A stretch of 53,444 bases of DNA from Massilia glaciei (GCF_003011895.2 NZ_PXWF02000223.1:1-53444); one strand, 5' to 3'. Numbered from the stretch's first letter, positions 7,295 through 15,520 are shown. The notes: a model not told the origin generated them from the sequence alone. Numbers and translations are program-made.

Positions 7295-9860
7295 TGAACA
7301 AGTCCTTCTGGTCCATTATTTGGTCCGTTTTTCTGTCCGGTTTTTGTTCCGGTTTTTGCTCCGGCTTTTGCTCCGATCGCTGCTTCGGAGGGGCTTTGGC
7401 GGGCGCCGGTTTTTTCGCCGGGCCCGGTGGGACGAACTGCGCCGGCTCGAACTGCGCCGGCTCGAACTGCGGCAGGCGTGGCAACATGGCCGGTGGCCCG
7501 GCCTTGACCATCAGGTCGATCAGGACGGTGTGGAACGCCTTTTTGTCGCCGGCCATGCGTTCCTTGAGGGACTTGACCACGGCGGCGCCGAGGATGTCGT
7601 TGGCCATGTTCATGAAGGCTTTCTCGCCGCCGGTCTCGAGCATGGCCCGAAACAGCATCTGCGGCATGGAAAACCCGCCGCCCGCCGGGCCGCCGAACGG
7701 ATCGAAGTCGTCGATGTTGTCGATTTCGTCGAGCAGCCGGTCGATGCGCCCGTGCGTGCGCATGTCGCCCTCGTCCATGGCGCGTTTGCAGGCTTCGTTG
7801 AGCAGGTCGTACCCGTCCTCCGTGATGTCCGCGAGAACGTTGTCATGGCGTGCCAAGATGAAGAAATACACGAAAAGCGGGCGCTGCGGCCAGCGCTTGA
7901 GCGCACTTGCGGCGAAGAATTTGAGCAGGTCGAAGTCGTCGATGGCCTGCAACGCGGCGCAGATGCGCGCTTGGTCGGCCTCGGCATAATCGTGGCCGGC
8001 CGCCTGCCGCAAGGCCACGTGCAACGGGCGCAGCGCGGTGCGCGCGAGGCTTGCCTCGCCGGCCGCCGCCTCGAGCGCCTGCGCCAGCGCGAGCACCCCG
8101 GCGCACGACGGCGTGGTGAGTTTGGCCAGGCCGGCGCGCGCCAGCAATTCATCCGGAATGCGCCCGGTCCGTGCGGCCTCGAGCCGCAGCAGGAACGCAG
8201 CCGCCGCCGAGCCGCCCAGTTCGTCGGCGACCGCCAGCCATTGCGCATGCGGGGCGTCGCCGTCGTGGGCGAACGCCTCGAGCAGGTGCAGGGCGGCCTG
8301 TTCGGCCGGCGTGCGCAGCCACTCGGCCGCGGCCGCGAGCTCCTTGCGCGCGGCCTCGCGCTTGTCCGCCTTGAGCAGCTTGCGCGCGTGCGACAGCAGG
8401 GCCTGGCCGGTCAGCGCGCGCACCCCGGTGTTGATCGGATCGAGTTCGAGCACCTGCTTGGCCAGCCCGTAGGCCTTCTTGAAGGCCTTGGTCGCGAGGG
8501 CCATGTGGACCCCCTCGAGCAGCAGCGGCACGTCGCGCGGGAACCTGGCGAGGGCGGACTTGAGCGCTGTGGCGGCAAGGCTGGGGGCGCCTCCGGCGCG
8601 CAGCGTCCTGACCAGCGCCAGTTGCGGGGCCTGCCGCCGCGGGTCGAGCGCCACGCTGCGCTCCAGATAGTCGAGCCTGGCGTGGGGGGCGAGGTCGGTG
8701 CGCCCGGGATCGCCCAGGTGCCACCAGACCAGCGCGGCGCGCTCATGCTGGGCAGCGTCGGCGCCGATCAACTCGGCCATGCGGCGCCAGTGGCGCGCGG
8801 CGCCCTGGTCGCCGCTGGCGTCGGCGGCCAGGGCCAGCACGTGCTCGCGCACGGACTCGGCGAGCCTGCCGAACAAGCTCTCGTATTGGGCCATGCGGCC
8901 GGGCGCGCGCGGCAGCAGGCGCAGGCACAGGGCGGCGGCCGCGCCCTCGGGCAGCACGCGGCGGTGGCGCGCGAGCAGGTCGAACAGCGCCGTCGGCGCG
9001 GGCGCTGCGCCCTGCTTGGCAAGCTCGAACAGCATCGGGCGCAGGGCGGTGGCGTAACCCTTGACGTCGAGCAGCATGTGGCGGCTGTCGTCGTCGAGCC
9101 CGGACATGGCCGCGAGCCATTGCGGCGCCGGCATCACGGCCGCGCGCAGCACGGCGGCCATGCGCGCGAACGGCGTCTCGGTCGGCAGGCGCGCGACCGC
9201 CTCGGCCGCGGCGGCGGGATCGGCATGCAACTGGGCCAGCGCCTTGAGCATCGGCTTGAGGTCGCGGTAGGGCGAACGGAACGGGATCGCTTGGAGCTGG
9301 CCGGCCATCGCGTCGAAATCGGCGCGCCCGTAGGCGTCGAGGGCGGCGAGGACGGCGGGGCGCTGGCGCAGCAGCGCGCTGTCGGCGGGCAACCCGGACA
9401 ACTCCTTGTCGGGCGCGGCCAGCACCAGGGGCGCCATCAGGGTTTCGAGCTCGGCCAGTTCGGGGCCTTGGAGCGCGCCCTCGCGCAGGAGCCGGAACAA
9501 TTCGCCCTTTTCGCCAGCCGGCAACAGCCAGCGCAGATACGGCCCCTCGACCAGCGGCTTGCCGCACAACTGGTGGCGGTTGCGCCACAGCACCAGCGAT
9601 TCCTTGTGCATGCCCTTGTCGGCCAGGCCGCGCGCGCGGCCTGCATAGCAGGCGGCCAGGGCGTCGACCCATTCGGGGCGCCGCTCGCGCTTGACGAGCT
9701 CTTTGTAAAGCTCGGTCGCCTCTTTGAAGTGCGCGCCCGCGTACGCGGCCGCAGCGTCGGTTGCCAGGGTGGCGCTATCGCGGGCCGCGATCGGGACGGC
9801 CTTGGCTACCGGATTGGCGGCCTTGGCTGCCGGTTTGGCGGGCTTGTTTTTGCGCGACAT
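7287..9860 (-). CDS. Large TPR-like protein, first gene of the accessory Hsp70 operon
   Basis: 857 residues from ATG at 9860; longer starts would include the promoter and untypical sequence. A Lys/Ala/Pro-rich basic tail of about 30 residues precedes an almost wholly helical body of repeated hairpins, for example ATELYKELVKRERRPEWVDA and KAYGLAKQVLELDPINTGVR, with the spacing and Ala/Leu/Pro pattern of tetratricopeptide repeats. The C-terminal 60 residues are low complexity, with repeated QFEPA and EQKP units. No signal peptide or membrane span. TPR proteins often dock Hsp70/Hsp90 tails, so it may be the client receptor or scaffold of this chaperone machine (inference). Confidence 0.8.
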   Translation of the reverse strand: MSRKNKPAKPAAKAANPVAKAVPIAARDSATLATDAAAAYAGAHFKEATELYKELVKRERRPEWVDALAACYAGRARGLADKGMHKESLVLWRNRHQLCGKPLVEGPYLRWLLPAGEKGELFRLLREGALQGPELAELETLMAPLVLAAPDKELSGLPADSALLRQRPAVLAALDAYGRADFDAMAGQLQAIPFRSPYRDLKPMLKALAQLHADPAAAAEAVARLPTETPFARMAAVLRAAVMPAPQWLAAMSGLDDDSRHMLLDVKGYATALRPMLFELAKQGAAPAPTALFDLLARHRRVLPEGAAAALCLRLLPRAPGRMAQYESLFGRLAESVREHVLALAADASGDQGAARHWRRMAELIGADAAQHERAALVWWHLGDPGRTDLAPHARLDYLERSVALDPRRQAPQLALVRTLRAGGAPSLAATALKSALARFPRDVPLLLEGVHMALATKAFKKAYGLAKQVLELDPINTGVRALTGQALLSHARKLLKADKREAARKELAAAAEWLRTPAEQAALHLLEAFAHDGDAPHAQWLAVADELGGSAAAAFLLRLEAARTGRIPDELLARAGLAKLTTPSCAGVLALAQALEAAAGEASLARTALRPLHVALRQAAGHDYAEADQARICAALQAIDDFDLLKFFAASALKRWPQRPLFVYFFILARHDNVLADITEDGYDLLNEACKRAMDEGDMRTHGRIDRLLDEIDNIDDFDPFGGPAGGGFSMPQMLFRAMLETGGEKAFMNMANDILGAAVVKSLKERMAGDKKAFHTVLIDLMVKAGPPAMLPRLPQFEPAQFEPAQFVPPGPAKKPAPAKAPPKQRSEQKPEQKPEQKPDRKTDQIMDQKDLFND

Positions 9861-9891
9861 GGGTGTGGGGGAGGGGAAGTGGTGGCCGGGG

Positions 9892-9920
9892 ATTTTAGCT
9901 GGAAATGGCCCATGAATCAA
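9892..9920 (-). promoter_or_regulatory. Sigma70-type promoter of the accessory Hsp70 operon
   Basis: On the minus strand, TTGATT (9920-9915), a 17-base spacer and TAAAAT (9897-9892), ending about 30 bases before the chosen ATG. This also supports the 9860 start over longer ones. No heat-shock sigma32 or CIRCE pattern was noticed here. Confidence 0.6.
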
Positions 9921-10342
9921 CCGTTCGGCCGGGTGCGCGCGGCACTTAGCCGCGGGGAAGGGCGTATTCTGCTTGGTGGCCTTGCGGCCGGGCAAGAGCG
10001 GGTACAGACGTTTTCTTTGTCACCATTGCGGCACTTAGTCGCCAAGTTTGTATCTCGCCTTGGGGCTGAGAGGCTGAGAGTCTTTCGATCATGCCCGCTC
10101 ATCACGCCAGAAAGCGCCAGTTCGTCGTTGCAAATGCTCGCCATAGCCCGCTATGGCTGTGCTTTGTGCCTCGATCTGCCGCTTTCTGGCTGGCTGCTCG
10201 GACACGCCCGAAAAACTCTCAGCCTCTGAGGTCCCCATGAAGAAAAACGTATTTCCCGGGGGGGCGGGCATCATTCCGTTGACATTGCTACGTAGATTAT
10301 CTAATTTATCTCAGGAGCATAAACTCTCTAAAAAAGGTATTT
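9921..10342. other. Gene-poor stretch between the Hsp70 operon and an ATPase remnant
   Basis: About 420 bases with no convincing gene. The centre is filled by the nested palindrome at 10062-10234. The remainder (9921-10061 and 10235-10342) shows no motif I can name. The AT content rises sharply to the right of 10280, as in the rest of this accessory patch. Confidence 0.6.
10062..10234. repeat. Long nested palindrome (about 170 bp)
   Basis: Three inverted-repeat pairs share one centre at about 10148: GAGGCTGAGAG 10070-10080 with 10216-10226, GCCAGAAAGCG 10106-10116 with 10180-10190, and GCCATAG 10140-10146 with 10151-10157. Imperfect pairing extends out to about 10062 and 10234 (GGGGCTGAG against CTGAGGTCCCC). 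The whole can fold into one long hairpin with internal loops. It could be a MITE-like or REP-cluster element, or a structured RNA. No coding frame of quality crosses it. Confidence 0.75.
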
Positions 10343-10513
10343 ATGGATCCGGTTCTCAACCCGTACGCCCCTGGCGCCCGCAGCCTGCCGCCTGAACTTG
10401 CTGGTCGCGATGCTGTAACGAGCAGCGAGCAGGGGACCGACCACTGTTTGTCGGAAACGGTTGACCCGATGCGGCACGCATTAATTCGACGCCGGGCAGC
10501 AGTGGCGGCGTGA
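10343..10513 (+). pseudogene. N-terminal fragment of an AAA-type ATP-binding protein
   Basis: ATG at 10343, preceded by AAAAAAGGTATTT, starts MDPVLNPYAPGARSLPPELA and then GRDA, which resembles the invariant start of a family of archaeal/bacterial-type AAA ATPases (MDPVLNPFAPGAG...PPELAGR). The Walker motifs that should follow are absent. After GRDA the frame runs into unrelated sequence and stops at 10511. It is therefore a remnant of a larger gene deleted on its right side, next to the toxin-antitoxin pair. Family assignment is from memory of the N-terminal motif. Confidence 0.5.
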
Positions 10514-10597
10514 TCCTGGCCAACAACGGATCGTAGAGGGGGCGCGACGGGGACAATAGCAGACAGTTGATCCGATTCGTATTGTGACACTTAGTGC

Positions 10598-10626
10598 TAT
10601 ACTTATCGCATACCTTAAGCTTAAGG
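10598..10626 (+). promoter_or_regulatory. Minus-10 box and palindromic operator of the toxin-antitoxin operon
   Basis: TATACT at 10598-10603 is a good -10 element. Ten bases on is a perfect 14-bp palindrome, CCTTAAGCTTAAGG (10613-10626), ending five bases before the toxin ATG. Its place across the start of transcription fits autorepression by the HTH antitoxin. A clear -35 at standard spacing was not found, which also fits a repressor/activator-dependent promoter. Confidence 0.65.
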
Positions 10627-10631
10627 CCAAC

Positions 10632-11009
10632 ATGCAAATCTTCCAGACAAAGTGGTTTGCCCGATGGGCCACGAAGGAAGGTCTGAATGAACGGACGCTA
10701 TGCGATGTAGTCGCGGAGATGGAGCTTGGATTAATCGATGTCAATCTGGGCGGCCATGTCTACAAGAAGCGTATCAGCATCGGCGGTCGCGGAAAGAGTG
10801 GCGCCGTACGAACGATTTTGGCGTTCAAGTCGAGGGAGAAAACGTTCTTCCTTTATGGCTTTGCCAAGAATCAGCGAGACAATATCGACGACAAAGAGTT
10901 GCAGGCATTAAAGAAAATGGCTTCCCACTTGCTATCGTATGACCGTGAGACTCTCGCGAAAGCGATCAAGGCAGGGGAATTGATCGAGGTGATAAATGAT
11001 CAAACATGA
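10632..11009 (+). CDS. RelE/HigB-type toxin
   Basis: 125 residues from ATG at 10632. Pattern of the COG4737-like HigB/RelE toxins, ribosome-dependent mRNA interferases: an N-terminal FQTKWFARWATKEGL, the central strand GHVYKKRISIGGRGKSGAVR, then FFLYGFAKNQRDNID and a helical C-terminus. The basic residues of KKRISIGGRGKSG would form the nucleic-acid face. It precedes and overlaps its antitoxin gene by 14 bp, the toxin-first order of the hig systems. GC is lower than in the surrounding core genes, consistent with horizontal transfer. Confidence 0.87.
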   Translation: MQIFQTKWFARWATKEGLNERTLCDVVAEMELGLIDVNLGGHVYKKRISIGGRGKSGAVRTILAFKSREKTFFLYGFAKNQRDNIDDKELQALKKMASHLLSYDRETLAKAIKAGELIEVINDQT

Positions 11010-11307
11010 GAAGTTGCTTGACGTGTTGCACGAGACCGCACGGGGACTGCATGCGTCCGGGACGATGGATGCGACAACGATGCGTGAGTTCGACGCGCTA
11101 TGCCTCGCGCCCATGCGAACCTACAGCGCTGAGCAAATTAAGGGCTTGCGCCTCCGGTTCAAGGCCAGCCAAGCGGTTTTCGCCGCTTACCTCAATATAA
11201 GTACGTCGACCGTCCAAAAATGGGAGCAGGGGCAAAAACAGCCAAACGGCCCCTCACTCAAACTATTAAACCTGGCCGACCGAAAAGGTTTGGACGCGTT
11301 GGCCTGA
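10996..11307 (+). CDS. HTH antitoxin, HigA-like (XRE family)
   Basis: 103 residues. The C-terminal half is a Cro/C1-type helix-turn-helix (IKGLRLRFKASQAVFAAYLN, then ISTSTVQKWEQGQKQPNGPS), preceded by a short helical region that probably binds the toxin. The SxxTVQxWExGxxxPxGP motif is typical of HigA/NadS-type antitoxins. It overlaps the toxin gene and is expected to neutralise it and repress the operon through the palindrome at 10613-10626. Confidence 0.88.
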   Translation: MIKHEKLLDVLHETARGLHASGTMDATTMREFDALCLAPMRTYSAEQIKGLRLRFKASQAVFAAYLNISTSTVQKWEQGQKQPNGPSLKLLNLADRKGLDALA

Positions 11308-11326
11308 CGAACCGCTACCGCTGCCG

Positions 11327-12340
11327 CTACTGCTTTGACGCACCGCATGGATTGTAGAAGGCTTGTTCCACGACGCGTCCCTCAACCAGAACCACATTGT
11401 CGCAGCGCTTCAGGCGAACCCCGTCGATGACTTGGTCGCGTCCGGCGCGGAAACTCGCTATCTTGCCGGAGGGCGAAAACCTGATGTAGTCCGCGACGTG
11501 AATTCCCCTGATAACGCCCGGTTGATCCAAAGTGGCATCGAGGACCGCAAACCCGGGTGCCGCAAACCGCACTTGATAAACCGGGGTGCCGTCGAGCGTA
11601 ATATTGCCTATCTGCTGCCGGTCCAGCGCGGCATAGTATGCGCCGTGGATTTTATCTTCCGCTGCAATGTACATAAGGCGCATTTGACCCGTCAGCCGCG
11701 CGGGTCCGATCGCAACTTCTTGCGAGAATCGGAATTGTTTTATTGTTGGGAACCACTCGGTCCCGGCTGGAAGGGCGATACCGGCGAAGGTGCTCCGACC
11801 GCGCAAAAGCACGGACCCCATGCTTTTCCTCGAACGGTCGGGCCCGAACGATACGCTCGAGCCGGCATCGATAAGGACATCGTCGACCTTGACGGCTTCC
11901 GTTTGCACTTTCGAGCAATAACCGAGGGGTGAACCGGGTGTCGGGTCTGCGCCTGGTGCGCATACTGTGTCGAGACTTCGGATGAAAAATCTTCCGTCCG
12001 CCGCGTTTCGACGAACATATACCGTCCACCATTCCCCGACTTTCAGCGGCTCGATGTCACCGGGGCAGGTTGTTGGCATGCCAGTAAAGACCCGGAGCGT
12101 CGCCGCGCCTTTGCCCTTGATGTAATTCGCCACCTCGAACCGGAAACCATAGAGTTGATCTTTGGCTTCCGTTTCAACGTCAACCACTTTCCCGGAGAAA
12201 ACCATGTCGGACTGGGCAAGGAGTTCGGCTTTTGTCGGAACCCTTTCGGGAATACCGGAAGGGCGACAAGCCAGCGCGTCCAAGGAGCCGAGCAGGCCTG
12301 TCGCCAATATCGCGCAAAGAATGACAGCGGGATATTTCAT
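11327..12340 (-). CDS. Exported protein with a TIMP/NTR-like N-terminal domain
   Basis: 337 residues from ATG at 12340 (MKYPAVILCAILATGLLG). A signal peptide ends near LDALA, followed at once by Cys. The next 110 residues (AQSDMVFSGKVVDVETEA ... TLRVFTGMPTTCPGDIEPLKVGEWWTVYV ... DTVCAP) resemble the OB-fold of tissue-inhibitor-like bacterial proteins: a leading Cys after the signal, VFxGKV, and two later Cys. The C-terminal 180 residues are a beta-rich part not recognised. Probably periplasmic or extracellular; biochemical role unknown. It is convergent with the antitoxin gene, 19 bp apart. Confidence 0.7.
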   Translation of the reverse strand: MKYPAVILCAILATGLLGSLDALACRPSGIPERVPTKAELLAQSDMVFSGKVVDVETEAKDQLYGFRFEVANYIKGKGAATLRVFTGMPTTCPGDIEPLKVGEWWTVYVRRNAADGRFFIRSLDTVCAPGADPTPGSPLGYCSKVQTEAVKVDDVLIDAGSSVSFGPDRSRKSMGSVLLRGRSTFAGIALPAGTEWFPTIKQFRFSQEVAIGPARLTGQMRLMYIAAEDKIHGAYYAALDRQQIGNITLDGTPVYQVRFAAPGFAVLDATLDQPGVIRGIHVADYIRFSPSGKIASFRAGRDQVIDGVRLKRCDNVVLVEGRVVEQAFYNPCGASKQ

Positions 12341-12353
12341 GGCTTTATCGGCT

Positions 12354-12908
12354 TCAGCCCCGCTTGCGCTCGTGCTGCCACAGCACATCGCTGCCGCCCG
12401 CAAAACGATTGAGCACGCGCGAGAGCACGAACATCAGGTCCGACAGCCGGTTCACGTACTGGCGCGGGTGTTCGTTGATGGTCTCGTTTTTGCCCAGCGT
12501 GACGATGGCGCGTTCGGCGCGTCGGCACACGGTGCGGCACACATGCGCGACCGACGCTGCCCGCGAGCCGGCCGGCAGGATGAAATCCTTCAGCGCCGGC
12601 AGGTCGGCGTTGTACTTTTCGAGCAAACCGTCAAGCCGCTCGACGTGCTCGTCGGTGATGAGTTTGTACCCCGGAATGCACAGCTCCCCGCCCAGGTCGA
12701 ACAAATCGTGCTGGATCGAGACCAGTTCCTCGCGCAGCGCGGCGGGCATGTCTTCGCACAGCAGCAGGCCGACGAAGGAGTTGAGCTCGTCGACCTCGCC
12801 CAGCGCATGCACGCGCAAGCTGTCTTTTTCGGTGCGGCTGCCGTCGCCCAGGCCGGTGGTGCCATTGTCGCCCGTGCGCGTGGCGATCTTAGAAAGTCGG
12901 TTACCCAT
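12354..12908 (-). CDS. Cob(I)alamin adenosyltransferase, PduO type
   Basis: 184 residues from ATG at 12908, with AGGAT upstream. Makes adenosylcobalamin from cob(I)alamin and ATP. Signatures: N-terminal ATP loop KIATRTGDNGTTGLGDGSR, then LRVHALGEVDELNSFVG, and the active-site region LPAGSRAASVAHVCRTVCRR followed by NRLSDLMFVLSRVLN. Length is usual for the family. Longer in-frame starts exist up to 13028 but overlap the divergent gene. It is divergent from glcD, with about 66 bp shared for promoters. Confidence 0.95.
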   Translation of the reverse strand: MGNRLSKIATRTGDNGTTGLGDGSRTEKDSLRVHALGEVDELNSFVGLLLCEDMPAALREELVSIQHDLFDLGGELCIPGYKLITDEHVERLDGLLEKYNADLPALKDFILPAGSRAASVAHVCRTVCRRAERAIVTLGKNETINEHPRQYVNRLSDLMFVLSRVLNRFAGGSDVLWQHERKRG

Positions 12909-12974
12909 TTGGTTATCCTGTATTAGCAAAAAAGAATAGGGCGAGCATACCCGTTTTTCACGGCGCCTGACCGA

Positions 12975-14474
12975 ATGTCTTACAATCATCCGATGTCCGC
13001 ATCCCTCCCGATCGACCCCGAGCGCCAACGCCTGGTCAACGCCGCCCTGCTTGCCATTTTGCCCGAGCGCTGCGTGCTGTCCGCGCCCGAAGACACGCGC
13101 CCCTACGAGTGCGACGGCCTGGCCGCGTACCGCCAGTTGCCGATGCTCGTCACGCTGCCCGACACCGAGGCGCAGGTGCTCGCGATCCTCAACCTATGCC
13201 GCGAACTGAACGTGCCGATCGTGCCGCGCGGCGCCGGCACCGGCCTGTCGGGCGGCGCCCTGCCATTGGCCAACGGCGTCGTCATCTCGACCGCGCGGAT
13301 GAACCGCATCGTGCGCATGGAGCCGCTCTCGCGCGTGGCGGTGGTGCAGCCCGGCGTGCGCAACCTCGCCATCTCCGACGCCGCCGCGCAGCATGGCCTG
13401 TATTACGCGCCCGACCCGTCGTCGCAGATCGCCTGCACCATCGCCGGCAACGTGGCCGAAAATTCGGGCGGCGTGCATTGCCTTAAATACGGTCTGACCG
13501 TGCACAACGTGCTGCGCGTGCGCGTGGCCACCATCGACGGCGACATCATCGAGCTTGGCGGCGAATCGCTCGACGCGCCCGGCCTCGACCTGCTGGCCGT
13601 GTTCATCGGGTCCGAGGGCATGCTCGGCATCGTCACCGAGGTCACCGTCAAGCTGGTGCCAAAGCCCGAAAAGGCGCGCGTGATCATGGCCTCGTTCGAC
13701 GACATCGTCACCGGCGGCAATGCGGTGGCGCGCGTGATCGGCGCCGGCATCATCCCGGCCGGGCTCGAAATGATGGACCGCACATCGGTGCGCATGGTCG
13801 AACCCTTCGTCAAGGCCGGCTACGACACCGACGCCGCCGCCATCTTGCTGTGCGAGGCCGACGGCACCGCGCTCGAGGTCGACGAGGAAATCGCGCGCAT
13901 GACCGAGGTGCTCTCCAACGCCGGCGCGAGCGCGATAGCCGTGTCGCAGAGCGAGGCGGAGCGGCTGCGCTTTTGGTCGGGGCGCAAAAACGCGTTTCCG
14001 GCGGCGGGCCGCATCTCGCCCGACTACTACTGCATGGACGGCACCATCCCGCGCAAGCGCCTGGCGCAGGTGCTGACCGGGATCGCAAAGATGGAGGAAA
14101 CGTACGGCCTGCGCTGCGCCAACGTGTTCCACGCGGGCGACGGCAACCTGCATCCGCTGATCCTGTTCGACGCCAACAAGGAGGGCGAATTCGCGCGGGC
14201 CGAGGCGTTTGGCGCGGCCATCCTGGCGCTGTGCGTCGAGGTCGGCGGCACCATCACGGGAGAGCATGGCGTCGGTGTCGAGAAGATCGGTTCGATGTGC
14301 GTGCAGTTTTCAAGCGCCGAACTGTCCGCCTTCCACGCTGTCAAGCGCGCCTTCGACGTGCACGGCCTGCTTAACCCCGACAAGGCGATTCCCACCCTGA
14401 ACCGCTGCGCCGAATCGGGCAAGATGCGCGTCTCGGCGGGCCTGCTGCGGTTCGCCCATCTGGAGCGCTTTTAA
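12975..14474 (+). CDS. glcD: Glycolate oxidase FAD-binding subunit GlcD
   Basis: 499 residues from ATG at 12975; an ATG at 12993 (MSASLPID) is an equally good start. FAD-linked oxidase of the VAO/PCMH fold: the FAD-binding loop PIVPRGAGTGLSGGALP, then PDPSSQIACTIAGNVAENSGG, the Gly-rich IGSEGMLGIVTEV, and the C-terminal HAGDGNLHPLILFD and TGEHGVGVEK. Oxidises glycolate (or D-lactate) to glyoxylate with FAD. First gene of glcDEF; its stop overlaps the glcE start as TAATG. Confidence 0.95.
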   Translation: MSYNHPMSASLPIDPERQRLVNAALLAILPERCVLSAPEDTRPYECDGLAAYRQLPMLVTLPDTEAQVLAILNLCRELNVPIVPRGAGTGLSGGALPLANGVVISTARMNRIVRMEPLSRVAVVQPGVRNLAISDAAAQHGLYYAPDPSSQIACTIAGNVAENSGGVHCLKYGLTVHNVLRVRVATIDGDIIELGGESLDAPGLDLLAVFIGSEGMLGIVTEVTVKLVPKPEKARVIMASFDDIVTGGNAVARVIGAGIIPAGLEMMDRTSVRMVEPFVKAGYDTDAAAILLCEADGTALEVDEEIARMTEVLSNAGASAIAVSQSEAERLRFWSGRKNAFPAAGRISPDYYCMDGTIPRKRLAQVLTGIAKMEETYGLRCANVFHAGDGNLHPLILFDANKEGEFARAEAFGAAILALCVEVGGTITGEHGVGVEKIGSMCVQFSSAELSAFHAVKRAFDVHGLLNPDKAIPTLNRCAESGKMRVSAGLLRFAHLERF

Positions 14475-15520
14475 TGGTCGAACAGTTCAGGGAACAAATC
14501 CTCGCGGCGGCCGCCAACAAGACGGCGCTGCGCTTGCGCGGCGGCGGCAGCAAGGACTGGTACGGCCAGGCTTTCGACGGCGAACCGCTCGACACGCGCG
14601 CCCACAGCGGCATCATCGATTACGAACCGACCGAACTGGTGATCACCGCGCGCTGCGGCACGCCGCTGGCCGAGATCGAGGCCGCGCTCGCGGAGCGGAA
14701 CCAGATGCTCGCGTTCGAGCCGCCCCGCTTCTGCGACGGCGGCACCCTCGGCGGCGCGGTCGCCAGCGGCCTGGCCGGGCCACGCCGCGCCACCAGTGGC
14801 GGCGTGCGCGATTTCGTCCTGGGCACGGTGCTCATGGACGGCAAGGGCGAGGTGCTCACCTTTGGCGGCCAGGTCATGAAGAACGTGGCCGGCTACGATG
14901 TCTCGCGCCTGCTGGCGGGCTCGCTCGGCACGCTCGGCCTCATGCTCGAACACTCGATCAAGGTGCTGCCGCGCCCCACGCGCGAACAAACCATCCGCTT
15001 CGAGATGAGCGAGATCGACGCCATCGCCCGCCTTAACGCGTGGGGTGGCCAGCCGCTGCCATTGTCGGCCAGTTGCTGGCACAACGGCGTGCTCACGCTG
15101 CGCCTGTCCGGTGCCGACGCGGCCATCACCGCCGCATTGCGCGTGCTCGGCGGCGACGCGGTGCCCGACGCCGACGCTTTCTGGCGCGCCTTGCGCGATC
15201 AGCGGCACGCCTTTTTTGAAGGGGCCAGCATCTGGCGCCTGTCGGTGCCGCCGGCGGCCAGCGCGATCATCCTCAGGGGCGAGCAGTTGATCGAGTGGGG
15301 CGGCGCGCAGCGCTGGCTCAAGGTCGACGCCGACGCCGACATGGCGCGCAACATCAGGCGCGTGGCCGCCGCCGCGGGCGGCCACGCGACGCTGTTCCGT
15401 GGGGGCGACAAAAGCGTCGGCGTGTTCCATCCGCTGGCGCCGGCGGTGGGCAAGATCCACGAGCGCCTGAAGCTGGCCTTCGATCCGCACAATGTATTCA
15501 ACCCGCGACGGATGTACTGA
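14474..15520 (+). CDS. glcE: Glycolate oxidase subunit GlcE
   Basis: 348 residues, a second, truncated FAD-binding subunit: an N-terminal PCMH-like part (LRLRGGGSKDWYGQ, then LVITARCGTPLAEIEAALAE, GGTLGGAVASGLAGPRR and GSLGTLGLM) and a shorter C-terminal region ending FDPHNVFNPRRMY, the usual last motif of GlcE. Translation is coupled to glcD through the TAATG overlap. It acts with GlcD and the iron-sulfur subunit GlcF in one complex. Confidence 0.94.
   Translation: MVEQFREQILAAAANKTALRLRGGGSKDWYGQAFDGEPLDTRAHSGIIDYEPTELVITARCGTPLAEIEAALAERNQMLAFEPPRFCDGGTLGGAVASGLAGPRRATSGGVRDFVLGTVLMDGKGEVLTFGGQVMKNVAGYDVSRLLAGSLGTLGLMLEHSIKVLPRPTREQTIRFEMSEIDAIARLNAWGGQPLPLSASCWHNGVLTLRLSGADAAITAALRVLGGDAVPDADAFWRALRDQRHAFFEGASIWRLSVPPAASAIILRGEQLIEWGGAQRWLKVDADADMARNIRRVAAAAGGHATLFRGGDKSVGVFHPLAPAVGKIHERLKLAFDPHNVFNPRRMY

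Noticed and set aside
7320-10229. A plus-strand open frame of 969 codons opposite the TPR gene
   Set aside because: Antisense shadow in very GC-rich DNA: runs of Arg/Gln/Gly/Ala with no domain; the minus strand has TPR-like sequence, coupling overlaps and a promoter.
10237-10395. Short frame MKKNVFPGGAG... after the palindrome
   Set aside because: No ribosome site of quality, odd composition, and it overlaps the better explained ATPase remnant.
12153-12926. A plus-strand frame of 254 codons over the cobalamin adenosyltransferase
   Set aside because: Antisense to a clearly recognised enzyme and lacking any motif.
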